64,000 nt of DNA, taken from the NCBI RefSeq assembly GCF_001644015.1, contig NZ_LUUI01000076.1, forward strand, positions 1 to 64,000, in the 5' to 3' direction. This DNA comes from Methylomonas lenta. GTDB lineage: Bacteria > Pseudomonadota > Gammaproteobacteria > Methylococcales > Methylomonadaceae. Numbering within the stretch: position 1 is the stretch's first letter; each line of letters opens with the position of its first letter. The position numbers were made by a program, and so were the translations under genes. Shown piece by piece: positions 1 through 7,111 of this stretch. A model generated the notes under the pieces. The model had not been told where the DNA came from and did not search any database. It worked only from the letters and a program-made list of their open reading frames with translations.

Positions 1-201
1 TGATATTCCATGCATATTCCTAAATCTGGATTTGGCTAGCGACAGCAGCATTCTCCAGACGATTTGCTTCGAACTTAGATCCAGGCAGCGAAAGTCGGTA
101 ACATGGATTTGGCCGGTTTCTATCAGGGATGTGAAAAATTTCGTGTCAATTTCTATCTTCACCGTGAGGGGCGTGCCAAAGAATAAATGGAGTATTTTCA
201 T
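1..201 (-). CDS. Unknown protein, partial, runs off left edge
   Basis: On the minus strand an ATG at 199-201 opens 67 codons with no stop before the window edge. The N-terminus reads MKILHLFFGTPLTVKIEID and is not recognised. No clear Shine-Dalgarno sequence precedes it. It lies 108 bp downstream of exbD in the same orientation, and a Fur-like box sits just upstream of the start, so it may be a separately promoted iron-regulated gene, for example in an iron-uptake locus that continues outside the window. A chance open frame of this length is possible. Confidence 0.45.
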   Translation of the reverse strand, partial: MKILHLFFGTPLTVKIEIDTKFFTSLIETGQIHVTDFRCLDLSSKQIVWRMLLSLAKSRFRNMHGIS

Positions 202-223
202 AAACGGATGTCATATTCTGTTT

Positions 224-246
224 AATTATTGAGAATCATTCTAAAT
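224..246. promoter_or_regulatory. Candidate Fur box upstream of the partial gene
   Basis: The stretch aattattgagaatcattct matches about 13 of 19 positions of the classical Fur consensus, with the right half best preserved. It sits about 25 bp upstream of the minus-strand start at 201 and downstream of exbD. Its position in an iron-transport operon supports the reading; function is inferred. Confidence 0.45.
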
Positions 247-309
247 AGCGAGATGCAAAAGTTGCCTGCATTTTGTTGGGTTCCATCTATCCCATTTTGT
301 CTGGCTGGA

Positions 310-735
310 TTAGGTTTTATCCGGTTCCGATACAAAGCCGATGCGACTAACGCCGGCTTGTGCTGCGTCAGCCAGCGTTTCGGCGACAAACTGGTAGGCG
401 GCGGTTTTGTCTGCTCGAATGTGTAGTTCTGCAGCATCCGGTTCAAGAGCCAGTTGTGCCAGTTTTTGCTGCAACTGTTCGCGGCTTACTGGTTCCTGAT
501 TCCAGAACAATTTCCCCTCGGCGTCGATAGCCAGATTGACCGGTTCGACTGCTGTCGCCTGTGGCGGCTGACTGCTGGCCTTGGGCAAGTCGATCTTCAC
601 CGTGTGCGTCATCATGGGAGCTGTGATCATGAATATCACCAATAGCACCAGCATCACATCGATCAGCGGAATCATGTTGATTTCGGCCACGGTATGGCCG
701 CCGGTTTTGTGTTGATCGAAGCTACCGAATGCCAT
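310..735 (-). CDS. exbD: Biopolymer transporter ExbD
   Basis: This 141-residue protein is the ExbD subunit of the inner-membrane motor that couples the proton gradient to TonB-dependent uptake across the outer membrane. One transmembrane segment is visible at about residues 20-42 (INMIPLIDVMLVLLVIFMIT), with the conserved Asp of the family inside it at about residue 26. A periplasmic domain of about 95 residues follows. Its ATG overlaps the exbB stop by one base (TAATG), which indicates translational coupling. It is the third gene of a tonB-exbB-exbD block behind hemP. Substrate specificity cannot be read from ExbD itself; the hemP context suggests iron or haem. Confidence 0.93.
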   Translation of the reverse strand: MAFGSFDQHKTGGHTVAEINMIPLIDVMLVLLVIFMITAPMMTHTVKIDLPKASSQPPQATAVEPVNLAIDAEGKLFWNQEPVSREQLQQKLAQLALEPDAAELHIRADKTAAYQFVAETLADAAQAGVSRIGFVSEPDKT

Positions 736-1478
736 TACTTCACTCCCGTGTTGATCAAGGTCAGTTTTTGTGAGGCAGTCGCGTCAACTTGGGAAGCGAT
801 GATGGCTGAACCGGTGGTTAAAAATGCAAACAGGTCGTGGGCAAAGGCATCCAGTTGCGCCAGTAACAGGCGATTGGAACGTACGCAATCGTTGTAAGCC
901 AGTACTGCCGGAATCGCCACCGCCAACCCTAGTCCGGTCATGATCAAGGCTTCACCGACCGGGCCGGCGATTTGTTCCAGCGAGCCCTGTCCACTTTGGC
1001 CGATGCCGAGCAAGGCATGGTAAACGCCCCAGACGGTGCCAAACAAACCGACGAAGGGCGAGGTGCTGGCAATTGAAGCCAGTGCTGTCAGGCCCCATTC
1101 CAGCTTGGCAGTTTCTTCGTCGATGACGCGTCGAATCGCCCGGGTCAGAAACTCGCCGGCGGATCCGGTTTCCTGCAGACGTTGTACGCCGTGAAGTGCA
1201 TGGTGACGTGTGGCATTGATAGCGTGATAGGTCAGATGCGAAAAAGGCTCATCATCACGATGCTGATGCAGTTGTTGAGCGACTTCATCCAGCGAAGCGG
1301 CATTCCAGAATTGATCCAGGAATCGCCGGGTTTGCCGCCGGTTGGACATGCCTTGCCAGGCTTTGATGACGATGAAATACCAGCTGCTGATAGACATCAC
1401 CAGCAGCAACGTAAACAACGCCTGGCCGACGCCATCGCTTTGTGACAAAAAATGACTGATATTTTGATTGAATGTCAT
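735..1478 (-). CDS. exbB: MotA/TolQ/ExbB proton channel ExbB
   Basis: This 247-residue protein is the proton-channel subunit of the TonB motor. It has an N-terminal hydrophobic segment near residues 20-40 and two more at about 130-155 and 170-195, with the typical TSPFVGLFGTVWG motif that marks the MotA/TolQ/ExbB family. Only 4 bp separate it from the tonB stop, and its own stop overlaps the exbD start by one base, so the three are cotranscribed. TolQ is the main alternative, but neighbouring tonB rather than tolR/tolA argues for ExbB. Confidence 0.93.
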   Translation of the reverse strand: MTFNQNISHFLSQSDGVGQALFTLLLVMSISSWYFIVIKAWQGMSNRRQTRRFLDQFWNAASLDEVAQQLHQHRDDEPFSHLTYHAINATRHHALHGVQRLQETGSAGEFLTRAIRRVIDEETAKLEWGLTALASIASTSPFVGLFGTVWGVYHALLGIGQSGQGSLEQIAGPVGEALIMTGLGLAVAIPAVLAYNDCVRSNRLLLAQLDAFAHDLFAFLTTGSAIIASQVDATASQKLTLINTGVK

Positions 1479-1482
1479 AGGA

Positions 1483-2277
1483 TTAACCTTCTAAGCTGAA
1501 TGAAATTGGTACTACCACCCAGGCTGCAACAGCTTCGGTGCCTCGCCTGGCCGCCACGAAGCGCCAGGTTTTTACGGTTTCCAGGGCCGCTTGGTCCAGG
1601 CGGGGGTGGCCGCTGGATTTGCGTAGCGCCACTTGTTCGACTACTCCGGCAGCATTGACAAATACCCGCAGCAAGACCCGACCTTGTTCGCCTTGCCGAC
1701 GCGAATCGTCTGGGTAATCTGGCGCCGGGTTATTCAGGTAATCGGCTTGTAAACTTGGTAGCGACAACGGTGCCTGCTCGCTTTCAGCACTGGTCGCGCT
1801 GGCTGCGCTGGCTGTGGATTCGACCGACTGGGCGGGTTGCGCGGATGTTGTCGGCGGCAGTTGTTGCGGTTCGTATTCGCTCTTCAGCACTGTCTGTGGC
1901 GAAGCGGTTTCGTTGGTTGTAGCCAATACTGGTTTCGATTTGGCGACTTTCGGCAAGGGTTTGGGTTTGGGGTTGGTTTTTTTTACGACCCTATCCGGCT
2001 GTGACATCGACTTGGGAGGCGGTGAGGTGAATTTTGTTTCTGCCGCTGCACTGAACCAGTTGACCATGATGGGTTGCGGTGGGGTAATAACTGTTTCGTT
2101 AGTCTCGTTGGGCAACAAAACCAAAATAGCCAGATGCATGCCAGCGGCAATACCAATGCCAAGCCAAGTTCTATAGGCTTGATTTCCGGTCAATCTACCG
2201 AATTGAGAGACTATCGGCTCGCGTTGTGGGCGGTTAGATACGGCGGCGAACTGGAGGAAACAAAGATTGGCAATCAT
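1483..2277 (-). CDS. tonB: Energy transducer TonB
   Basis: This 264-residue TonB-family protein spans the periplasm and passes energy from ExbB/ExbD to outer-membrane receptors. A single anchor helix lies at about residues 38-57, followed by a Pro/Lys/Ser/Ala-rich linker of about 110 residues containing KPKPLPK. The C-terminal TonB domain starts at about 185, with YPDDSRRQGEQGRVLLRVFV and VKTWRF motifs. The roughly 37-residue cytoplasmic N-terminus is long, so a later start is conceivable, but GTGAGG just upstream supports the ATG at 2277. It is the first gene of the tonB-exbB-exbD block. Confidence 0.9.
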   Translation of the reverse strand: MIANLCFLQFAAVSNRPQREPIVSQFGRLTGNQAYRTWLGIGIAAGMHLAILVLLPNETNETVITPPQPIMVNWFSAAAETKFTSPPPKSMSQPDRVVKKTNPKPKPLPKVAKSKPVLATTNETASPQTVLKSEYEPQQLPPTTSAQPAQSVESTASAASATSAESEQAPLSLPSLQADYLNNPAPDYPDDSRRQGEQGRVLLRVFVNAAGVVEQVALRKSSGHPRLDQAALETVKTWRFVAARRGTEAVAAWVVVPISFSLEG

Positions 2278-2355
2278 ATAGCCTCACGCTAAGCAGTTAT
2301 TGGTGCTTGGCTGGCTTACCCTTAGGTTGGCTGGCTATGCGATTGAGTCGAAAAA

Positions 2356-2550
2356 TTATTTGGTCAGGATCAATTTACCGTTACTGGTAATGCGTAGGCG
2401 GTATTCTTCGCCCATGTGCTCTATAACAATTTCGTTTTGCGCCGCAAACAACTGTTTGCTGCTGAACTTGCGCCGGTTGCCGGTTGGTTCCGGTTTGGAC
2501 GGTTCGGTACTATATTGTTGATTGAGGTTTGTCACTGTCGTTTCATTCAT
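2356..2550 (-). CDS. hemP: Hemin uptake protein HemP
   Basis: This 64-residue protein matches the HemP family: a basic region (RRKFSSKQLF) followed by a compact C-terminal segment ending EEYRLRITSNGKLILTK. HemP homologues are small proteins of haem-uptake loci, and in some bacteria they act as regulators of haem receptor genes. The same frame stays open upstream to 2829, but the ATG at 2550 is chosen because it overlaps the preceding gene by one base (TAATG) and gives the family length. It lies between a 91-residue gene and tonB, all in one direction, and points to haem or iron uptake by this operon. Confidence 0.85.
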   Translation of the reverse strand: MNETTVTNLNQQYSTEPSKPEPTGNRRKFSSKQLFAAQNEIVIEHMGEEYRLRITSNGKLILTK

Positions 2551-2825
2551 TAGTAAAGATGGCTTGGTCGTGCTGCCTGTTTCTGCTCCAAAAGTGAACT
2601 CAATACGCTTTGCCAGTGTTCCAGTAACTGCAGATACATATCGCGGCTGTCGGGTATTTCTTGCGTAACAGGATGGGAGAGTAGTTTTTGCAGTTGCTGT
2701 ACGATCACATGTGCCAGCTTGGGACAATGGCGGCCGTTGATGAAGCGAGTCATCATCAGGCAGGTGGCGGCATGCAATTGGATCATGTCCTGTTTGCCGG
2801 TAGTATTGGCATTGGCTGAAAGCAT
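2550..2825 (-). CDS. Small conserved-looking protein at the head of the hemP operon
   Basis: This is a 91-residue soluble protein with Cys and His residues near the N-terminus (LHAATCLMM, GRHCPKLAHV). No signal peptide or membrane segment is visible and I do not recognise the family. An AAGAGG sequence sits at good spacing before the ATG at 2825, and the stop overlaps the hemP start by one base, so it is translated with hemP. It is the first gene after the Fur box at 2931-2950, which suggests an iron-regulated role in haem or iron acquisition; that role is inference. Confidence 0.7.
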   Translation of the reverse strand: MLSANANTTGKQDMIQLHAATCLMMTRFINGRHCPKLAHVIVQQLQKLLSHPVTQEIPDSRDMYLQLLEHWQSVLSSLLEQKQAARPSHLY

Positions 2826-2930
2826 ACAAACCTCTTGAAAAATAAAAAGTTAAAAACGGCGCACACTGCTAATACACTGGAGAATGATCAGGTGCGCCGG
2901 TGACAGCACGAGAGAAAGCTGTCAGATACA

Positions 2931-2950
2931 AATGATAATGATTTTCATTT
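2931..2950. promoter_or_regulatory. Fur box in the divergent hemP / copper oxidase intergenic region
   Basis: The sequence aatgataatgattttcattt closely resembles the Fur consensus (GATAATGATAATCATTATC-like hexamer repeats). It lies about 105 bp upstream of the leftward hemP operon and about 50 bp upstream of the rightward multicopper oxidase, so one repressor site could serve both. Confidence 0.75.
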
Positions 2951-3001
2951 AAAAGTCAATATATTATTGCAAGCCTATTTTGCCGATTGGGAGGTGTTGA
3001 T

Positions 3002-4696
3002 GTGCCAAGTAAAAAAATCATGACAACACCTACTCGCATAAGCACAGTGATGTTTGCCATCTTCGGTTTGTATGTCGGTGTCCATTCGGTTTATGCCGAT
3101 ACTTACCGTTTAGTCATTAACGAAAAGTCCGTTAATCTTATTGGCGAGCCGCAAGTGGCTGTCGTTGCCAACGATAGCTTGCCGGCGCCGACGCTGCATT
3201 GGCGGGAAAGTGAAGACGTGACATTACAGGTTACCAATGCCATGCAACAAGAGACGTCAATCCATTGGCACGGCATTGTGTTGCCTTACAAAATGGACGG
3301 TGTGCCGGGCGTGAGTTTTGATGGCATAGCGCCGGGACAGACTTTTAGCTATCAATTTCAAGTCAAACAGCATGGCACCTATTGGTATCACGGCCATTCC
3401 GGCATGCAAGAACAACAAGGCTTGTTTGGCGCCATTATTATCGAGCCAAGTCACGACCAACAATTAGTTGATCGTGATTATGTGGTGATGCTGTCGGATT
3501 GGCCGGAAGCCGATCCGCACCGCACGCTGGCCCGCTTAAAGAAGCAGAGCGACTATTACAATTTCCAAAAACGTACGCTAGCTGACTTCTTTAGCGACAT
3601 CGAACGGCTGGGGTTTTGGGAAACCGTTGCCGATCGCATGGCCTGGGGACAAATGCGCATGGAGCCGACCGATATCGCCGATGTTAACGGCGCAACCTAT
3701 CATTTTTTGATCAACGGTAAGACGCCTGAAGCAGGGCAGAAGTATATGTTTAAGCTGGGTGATAAGGTGCGTTTGCGCTTCATCAACGCCTCAGCCATGA
3801 CCCATTTCGATGTGCGCATCCCCGGTTTGAAAATGCAGGTAGTTGCTGCAGATGGGCAGTCGGTAGCCCCTGTCGATGTCGAGGAATTTCGCATAGCAGT
3901 AGCGGAAACCTACGATGTGCTGGTAAAGCCTCAAACGGAACAGGCTTATAGTGTTTTTGCCGAAGCTATGGATCGTAGTGGTTATGCCCATGCCTCGTTG
4001 ACTCCGCGAGAGGATTTGCTGGTAGCGGCTCCAGCCTTGCGACCTATGACTTTACTGACATTAGCAGAGATGGGTGGGGCGCATGCCGGGCATGGCAGCC
4101 ATGATACCGATAAAGCCCTGACTTTAGAGGCGCAAGATGTAACGGCTGCATCCGATCACGCCCCCCTGTCGGCCGACAATCACTCTGCACATGCATCGCA
4201 TCAGGCCAACATGCCGGCACACGACACTGATACGGATTTGGCAGCGACTTCCGTGCTGGATTATCGCGACTTAAAAGCCGCCATCCCCGAACATGGCTTG
4301 ATGGGTCCGCCGGATCGGGAAATCACTCTGCGCCTGACCGGTAACATGAACCGCTATATCTGGTCTTTTGATGATGTGAAATATTCCGATGCCGAGCCGA
4401 TTCGGGTCAAACTGGGTGAGCGCATCCGCTTTCATTATGTCAATGAAACCATGATGAATCATCCTATTCATCTGCACGGCTTGTGGCAATATCTGGACAA
4501 CGGTAATGGCATGTATAGCCCCAAAAAACACGTTATCAATGTCAAGCCAGGACAGACTGTCAGCGTCGACGTGCCGGCGGATGCCGAGGGCGATTGGGCG
4601 TTTCATTGCCATTTACTGTATCACATGGATACCGGCATGTTTCGCAAATTCATCGTCGAAAAAACAGCAGATCATGCGGCTCATCAGCATGAATAG
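3002..4696 (+). CDS. Multicopper oxidase, CopA-like
   Basis: This exported multicopper oxidase of about 564 residues is of the CopA/laccase type, expected to oxidise Cu(I), Fe(II) or phenolic substrates in the periplasm with reduction of oxygen to water. All copper-binding motifs are present: HWHG near residue 88, HGHSG near 130, HPIHLHG near 486 and HCHLLYHMDTGMF near 534, the last holding the type 1 Cys and axial Met. A His/Met-rich loop lies at about 355-415. The GTG at 3002 is chosen because GGGAGG lies 7 bases before it; a signal peptide ending VYA follows. It overlaps copB by 8 bp. The Fur box upstream suggests iron control and possible ferroxidase use. Confidence 0.88.
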   Translation: MPSKKIMTTPTRISTVMFAIFGLYVGVHSVYADTYRLVINEKSVNLIGEPQVAVVANDSLPAPTLHWRESEDVTLQVTNAMQQETSIHWHGIVLPYKMDGVPGVSFDGIAPGQTFSYQFQVKQHGTYWYHGHSGMQEQQGLFGAIIIEPSHDQQLVDRDYVVMLSDWPEADPHRTLARLKKQSDYYNFQKRTLADFFSDIERLGFWETVADRMAWGQMRMEPTDIADVNGATYHFLINGKTPEAGQKYMFKLGDKVRLRFINASAMTHFDVRIPGLKMQVVAADGQSVAPVDVEEFRIAVAETYDVLVKPQTEQAYSVFAEAMDRSGYAHASLTPREDLLVAAPALRPMTLLTLAEMGGAHAGHGSHDTDKALTLEAQDVTAASDHAPLSADNHSAHASHQANMPAHDTDTDLAATSVLDYRDLKAAIPEHGLMGPPDREITLRLTGNMNRYIWSFDDVKYSDAEPIRVKLGERIRFHYVNETMMNHPIHLHGLWQYLDNGNGMYSPKKHVINVKPGQTVSVDVPADAEGDWAFHCHLLYHMDTGMFRKFIVEKTADHAAHQHE

Positions 4697-5363
4697 AGTT
4701 GCCAGGACTCTACTGTTGGTGCTGTTTGCCGGTCATACTCAGGCGCAAGACGACGACATGATTTTCAGCCATTTCAAAGCCGAACGCCTGGAATACGAGG
4801 GTAACCAGGATCTGCATTTGTTCAAATGGGATGTGCAACAATGGATCGGAAACGACGAAAACAAGCTATGGTTGAAAACCGAGGGCGACTATTCCAGTGA
4901 TCAGGATATTTTCGGTCGTGCCGATTTACAGATGTTATATAGCCGCAATATCGATACTTTTTGGGATTTTCAGATCGGTGCCCGTCGGGCTTTCGAACCG
5001 GAACGCACTTTTGATGCAGTAATCGGTTTTCAGGGTTTGGCACCGTATTTCATCGAAGTCGATAGCGCTATGTTTATTACTCAGAACGGCAATGTGCTGG
5101 GGCGTTTGAGCTTGGGCTATGAACTGTTGCTGACGCAACGGCTGATTCTGGCACCGCGCATCGAAGTTAATGTTGCAGCCCAGGATTTGCAATATCGTGG
5201 CGTCAAGGCCGGTATTACCGAATTCGAAGCCGGCATGCGCTTGCGCTACGAAATCGAGCGAGAGTTTGCGCCCTATGTGGGTTTTGATTATGTCGAGGAA
5301 GAGTCCTTGCGCGAACATCACCATAGTGTGCGTGGGGTGGTGGGGTTTCGGGTTTGGTACTGA
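4689..5363 (+). CDS. copB: Copper resistance protein B (outer-membrane)
   Basis: This 224-residue exported protein belongs to the CopB/PcoB family, an outer-membrane beta-barrel that accompanies the CopA oxidase in copper tolerance. A signal peptide ends at HTQA. Typical CopB motifs follow, such as WIGNDENKLWLKTEGD and the alternating pattern ending GVVGFRVWY, a barrel-type terminal aromatic residue. It lacks the long Met/His-rich N-terminal stretch of many CopB proteins and is therefore short. The ATG at 4689 overlaps the oxidase stop; an ATG at 4674 would add five residues and cannot be excluded. The overlap implies coupled expression. Confidence 0.87.
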   Translation: MNRVARTLLLVLFAGHTQAQDDDMIFSHFKAERLEYEGNQDLHLFKWDVQQWIGNDENKLWLKTEGDYSSDQDIFGRADLQMLYSRNIDTFWDFQIGARRAFEPERTFDAVIGFQGLAPYFIEVDSAMFITQNGNVLGRLSLGYELLLTQRLILAPRIEVNVAAQDLQYRGVKAGITEFEAGMRLRYEIEREFAPYVGFDYVEEESLREHHHSVRGVVGFRVWY

Positions 5364-5507
5364 TTTCGTCTGGAGTTTGTGCCGTCGGATTGAGCTGTTC
5401 GCTACCCAAGTTCGAGCTACAAAATCTAGCGTATTATTCAACAGTAGGGTGATAAACTATTTCAGTAGACAGCATAACTCTACATTAAGCGTAATCGGAG
5501 ACATCGA

Positions 5508-5975
5508 ATGAAAGGCAACGAACAAGTCATTGCGCAATTAAATGAACTACTTGCTGGCGAATTGACAGCCATCGATCAGTACTTTATCCATTCCCGCATG
5601 TATGAAAACTGGGGCTTTTATAAATTGTACGAGCGCATCGCGCATGAAGTGCAGGACGAAACCAATCATGCCGACGCTTTGATCAAGCGCCTCCTGTTTT
5701 TGGAAGGCATGCCTGATTTAAGCAAACGGGAGCCTTTGCAGGTAGGCCATACGGTAAAGGATATGCTGCAAAACGACTTGGCAGTGGAGCTAAAAGTAGT
5801 CAGGGACTTGCGCAAAGTAATGGCATTTTGCGAATCGGTGCAGGATTATCAAACCCGCGAAATTTTACGGGTGATGCTGGAAGACACCGAGCATGATCAT
5901 GCTCATTGGCTGGAACAGCAATTGGGTTTGATTGAACGTATTGGTCTGCCCAATTATCTGCAATCACAGTTGTAA
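5508..5975 (+). CDS. bfr: Bacterioferritin subunit without the haem-ligand Met
   Basis: This 155-residue ferritin-like protein aligns with bacterioferritin throughout. Ferroxidase-centre ligands are in place: Glu18, Glu51, His54, Glu94, Glu128 and His131, the last two shifted by one residue relative to E. coli numbering. Position 52, where Met binds haem across the subunit dimer, is Thr (sequence DETNHAD). It therefore looks like the ferroxidase-type subunit known from two-subunit bacterioferritins, whose partner supplies the haem. No partner gene is seen in the window. It stores iron as ferric mineral in the cytoplasm. It has its own upstream space after copB and probably its own promoter. 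Confidence 0.9.
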   Translation: MKGNEQVIAQLNELLAGELTAIDQYFIHSRMYENWGFYKLYERIAHEVQDETNHADALIKRLLFLEGMPDLSKREPLQVGHTVKDMLQNDLAVELKVVRDLRKVMAFCESVQDYQTREILRVMLEDTEHDHAHWLEQQLGLIERIGLPNYLQSQL

Positions 5976-6110
5976 GGCACTCATCTTTGCAAATCCAATA
6001 CCTTTCGCTGCTTAAAATAATTAGAACGAACGGTATTCAGAAAATCGGTTAGTGGTGCGAAGATTTTATTTTTTCAGCCGTTTGACATCGTGGCGGCTAA
6101 AAGGGATAAC

Positions 6111-6692
6111 TTAACCTCTGGCAGAAAAAATTTCGCGCACCCACTCAATATCCAGTGCAAACATTTCCGGATCAGAATCTCGGATGCCTTTAAAAGGTAT
6201 TTCAATATGCCGTTTCCGAAGTTCATCCTGAAGTTCCTTCATGAATACCCCTGAATGAGCTAGTAAATTACTGTCTTGACAATGAATTGCGCACCCTGGA
6301 CTCATTGGATTGCCGCCAAGGATGGCTAATAGCTGATATCCCTGCTTAGTGTAATCTTCAATGCGGTCTACAATATCGATGCTCATTTTTCTGCAACAGT
6401 TACGGCCTTCAACCGTATCAAGTGCATCTCTAATTGATTGCCCTGGTTGTCGTTTTCTTTCAAAACCCAAAAAACGCATTTCAGGACAAGGCATTTCAAC
6501 TATGCCAACATTGTATTCGTTGCATAGATCAAGAATTGGCCCGTTAAGCGCTGGAAAGTTTGCAGCCCCGGCATCACGAGCATTCTGATTAAATATACAT
6601 TCAATCACAGCGACCAATCGACCGCTTCGATTATCGTTAATAAGTGTAAAGCCAGTTCGCTCGAATAGCTTTTTATATAGAGTTTTGAGCAT
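6111..6692 (-). CDS. TudS/DUF523-related putative desulfidase
   Basis: This 193-residue soluble protein resembles the TudS-related family (relatives of the thiouracil desulfurase DUF523), as judged from the LVAVIECIFNQN start, the EMPCPEMRFLG segment and an ILGGNPMSPGC motif. Cysteines that could carry an iron-sulfur cluster are at about residues 32, 69, 100-101 and 134. Members are thought to bind a [4Fe-4S] cluster and remove sulfur from small substrates, but the substrate here is unknown. It stands alone between bfr and the GGDEF-EAL gene. The assignment rests on motif memory, so the family call is moderate. Confidence 0.55.
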   Translation of the reverse strand: MLKTLYKKLFERTGFTLINDNRSGRLVAVIECIFNQNARDAGAANFPALNGPILDLCNEYNVGIVEMPCPEMRFLGFERKRQPGQSIRDALDTVEGRNCCRKMSIDIVDRIEDYTKQGYQLLAILGGNPMSPGCAIHCQDSNLLAHSGVFMKELQDELRKRHIEIPFKGIRDSDPEMFALDIEWVREIFSARG

Positions 6693-7111
6693 TGCAAGTT
6701 ATAAGCTGATTGCAAAGGATTATGGTTGGTGTCCCTGATTACATGAATTTATTGATGCCAACTAACTAATTGACTAAGGTGGAACCGAGCGGCTGGAACC
6801 GGAAAGATGTCGAGAGTCAGCGTGATCAAAGATGAACTTAATCAGAGGCTAGGATTTGAGTATACTCGAAGGTGCCTCTAATAGTTGAGTTATTATCTTA
6901 GGGGATCGTGTTCAGTCTTTGAAATTGCTATCTATAGCAACCCAAAGCAGCCAGTCGTAAATCAAAGTTGTACCTCTGCAAGGGGCTGGGCAACTAAATT
7001 GGCTTTGTTAAAGCTATTCAAATTGAGAGCGTCAGCTAGCCGAACTTGAACACGTTTAACCTGATGACAATACGTAGTGCAAGTCATTAAACGAATAGGT
7101 AGTTCCATATC
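6693..7111. other. Intergenic region, nothing clear
   Basis: About 420 bp between two leftward genes. I see no convincing open frame, repeat shared with the rest of the window, or strong terminator here. It would contain the promoter of the TudS-like gene. Confidence 0.5.

Noticed and set aside
2551..2829. Upstream extension of the hemP frame to a 157-residue protein
   Set aside because: The extra sequence overlaps the 91-residue gene in another frame and is not HemP-like; the coupled ATG at 2550 gives the family length.
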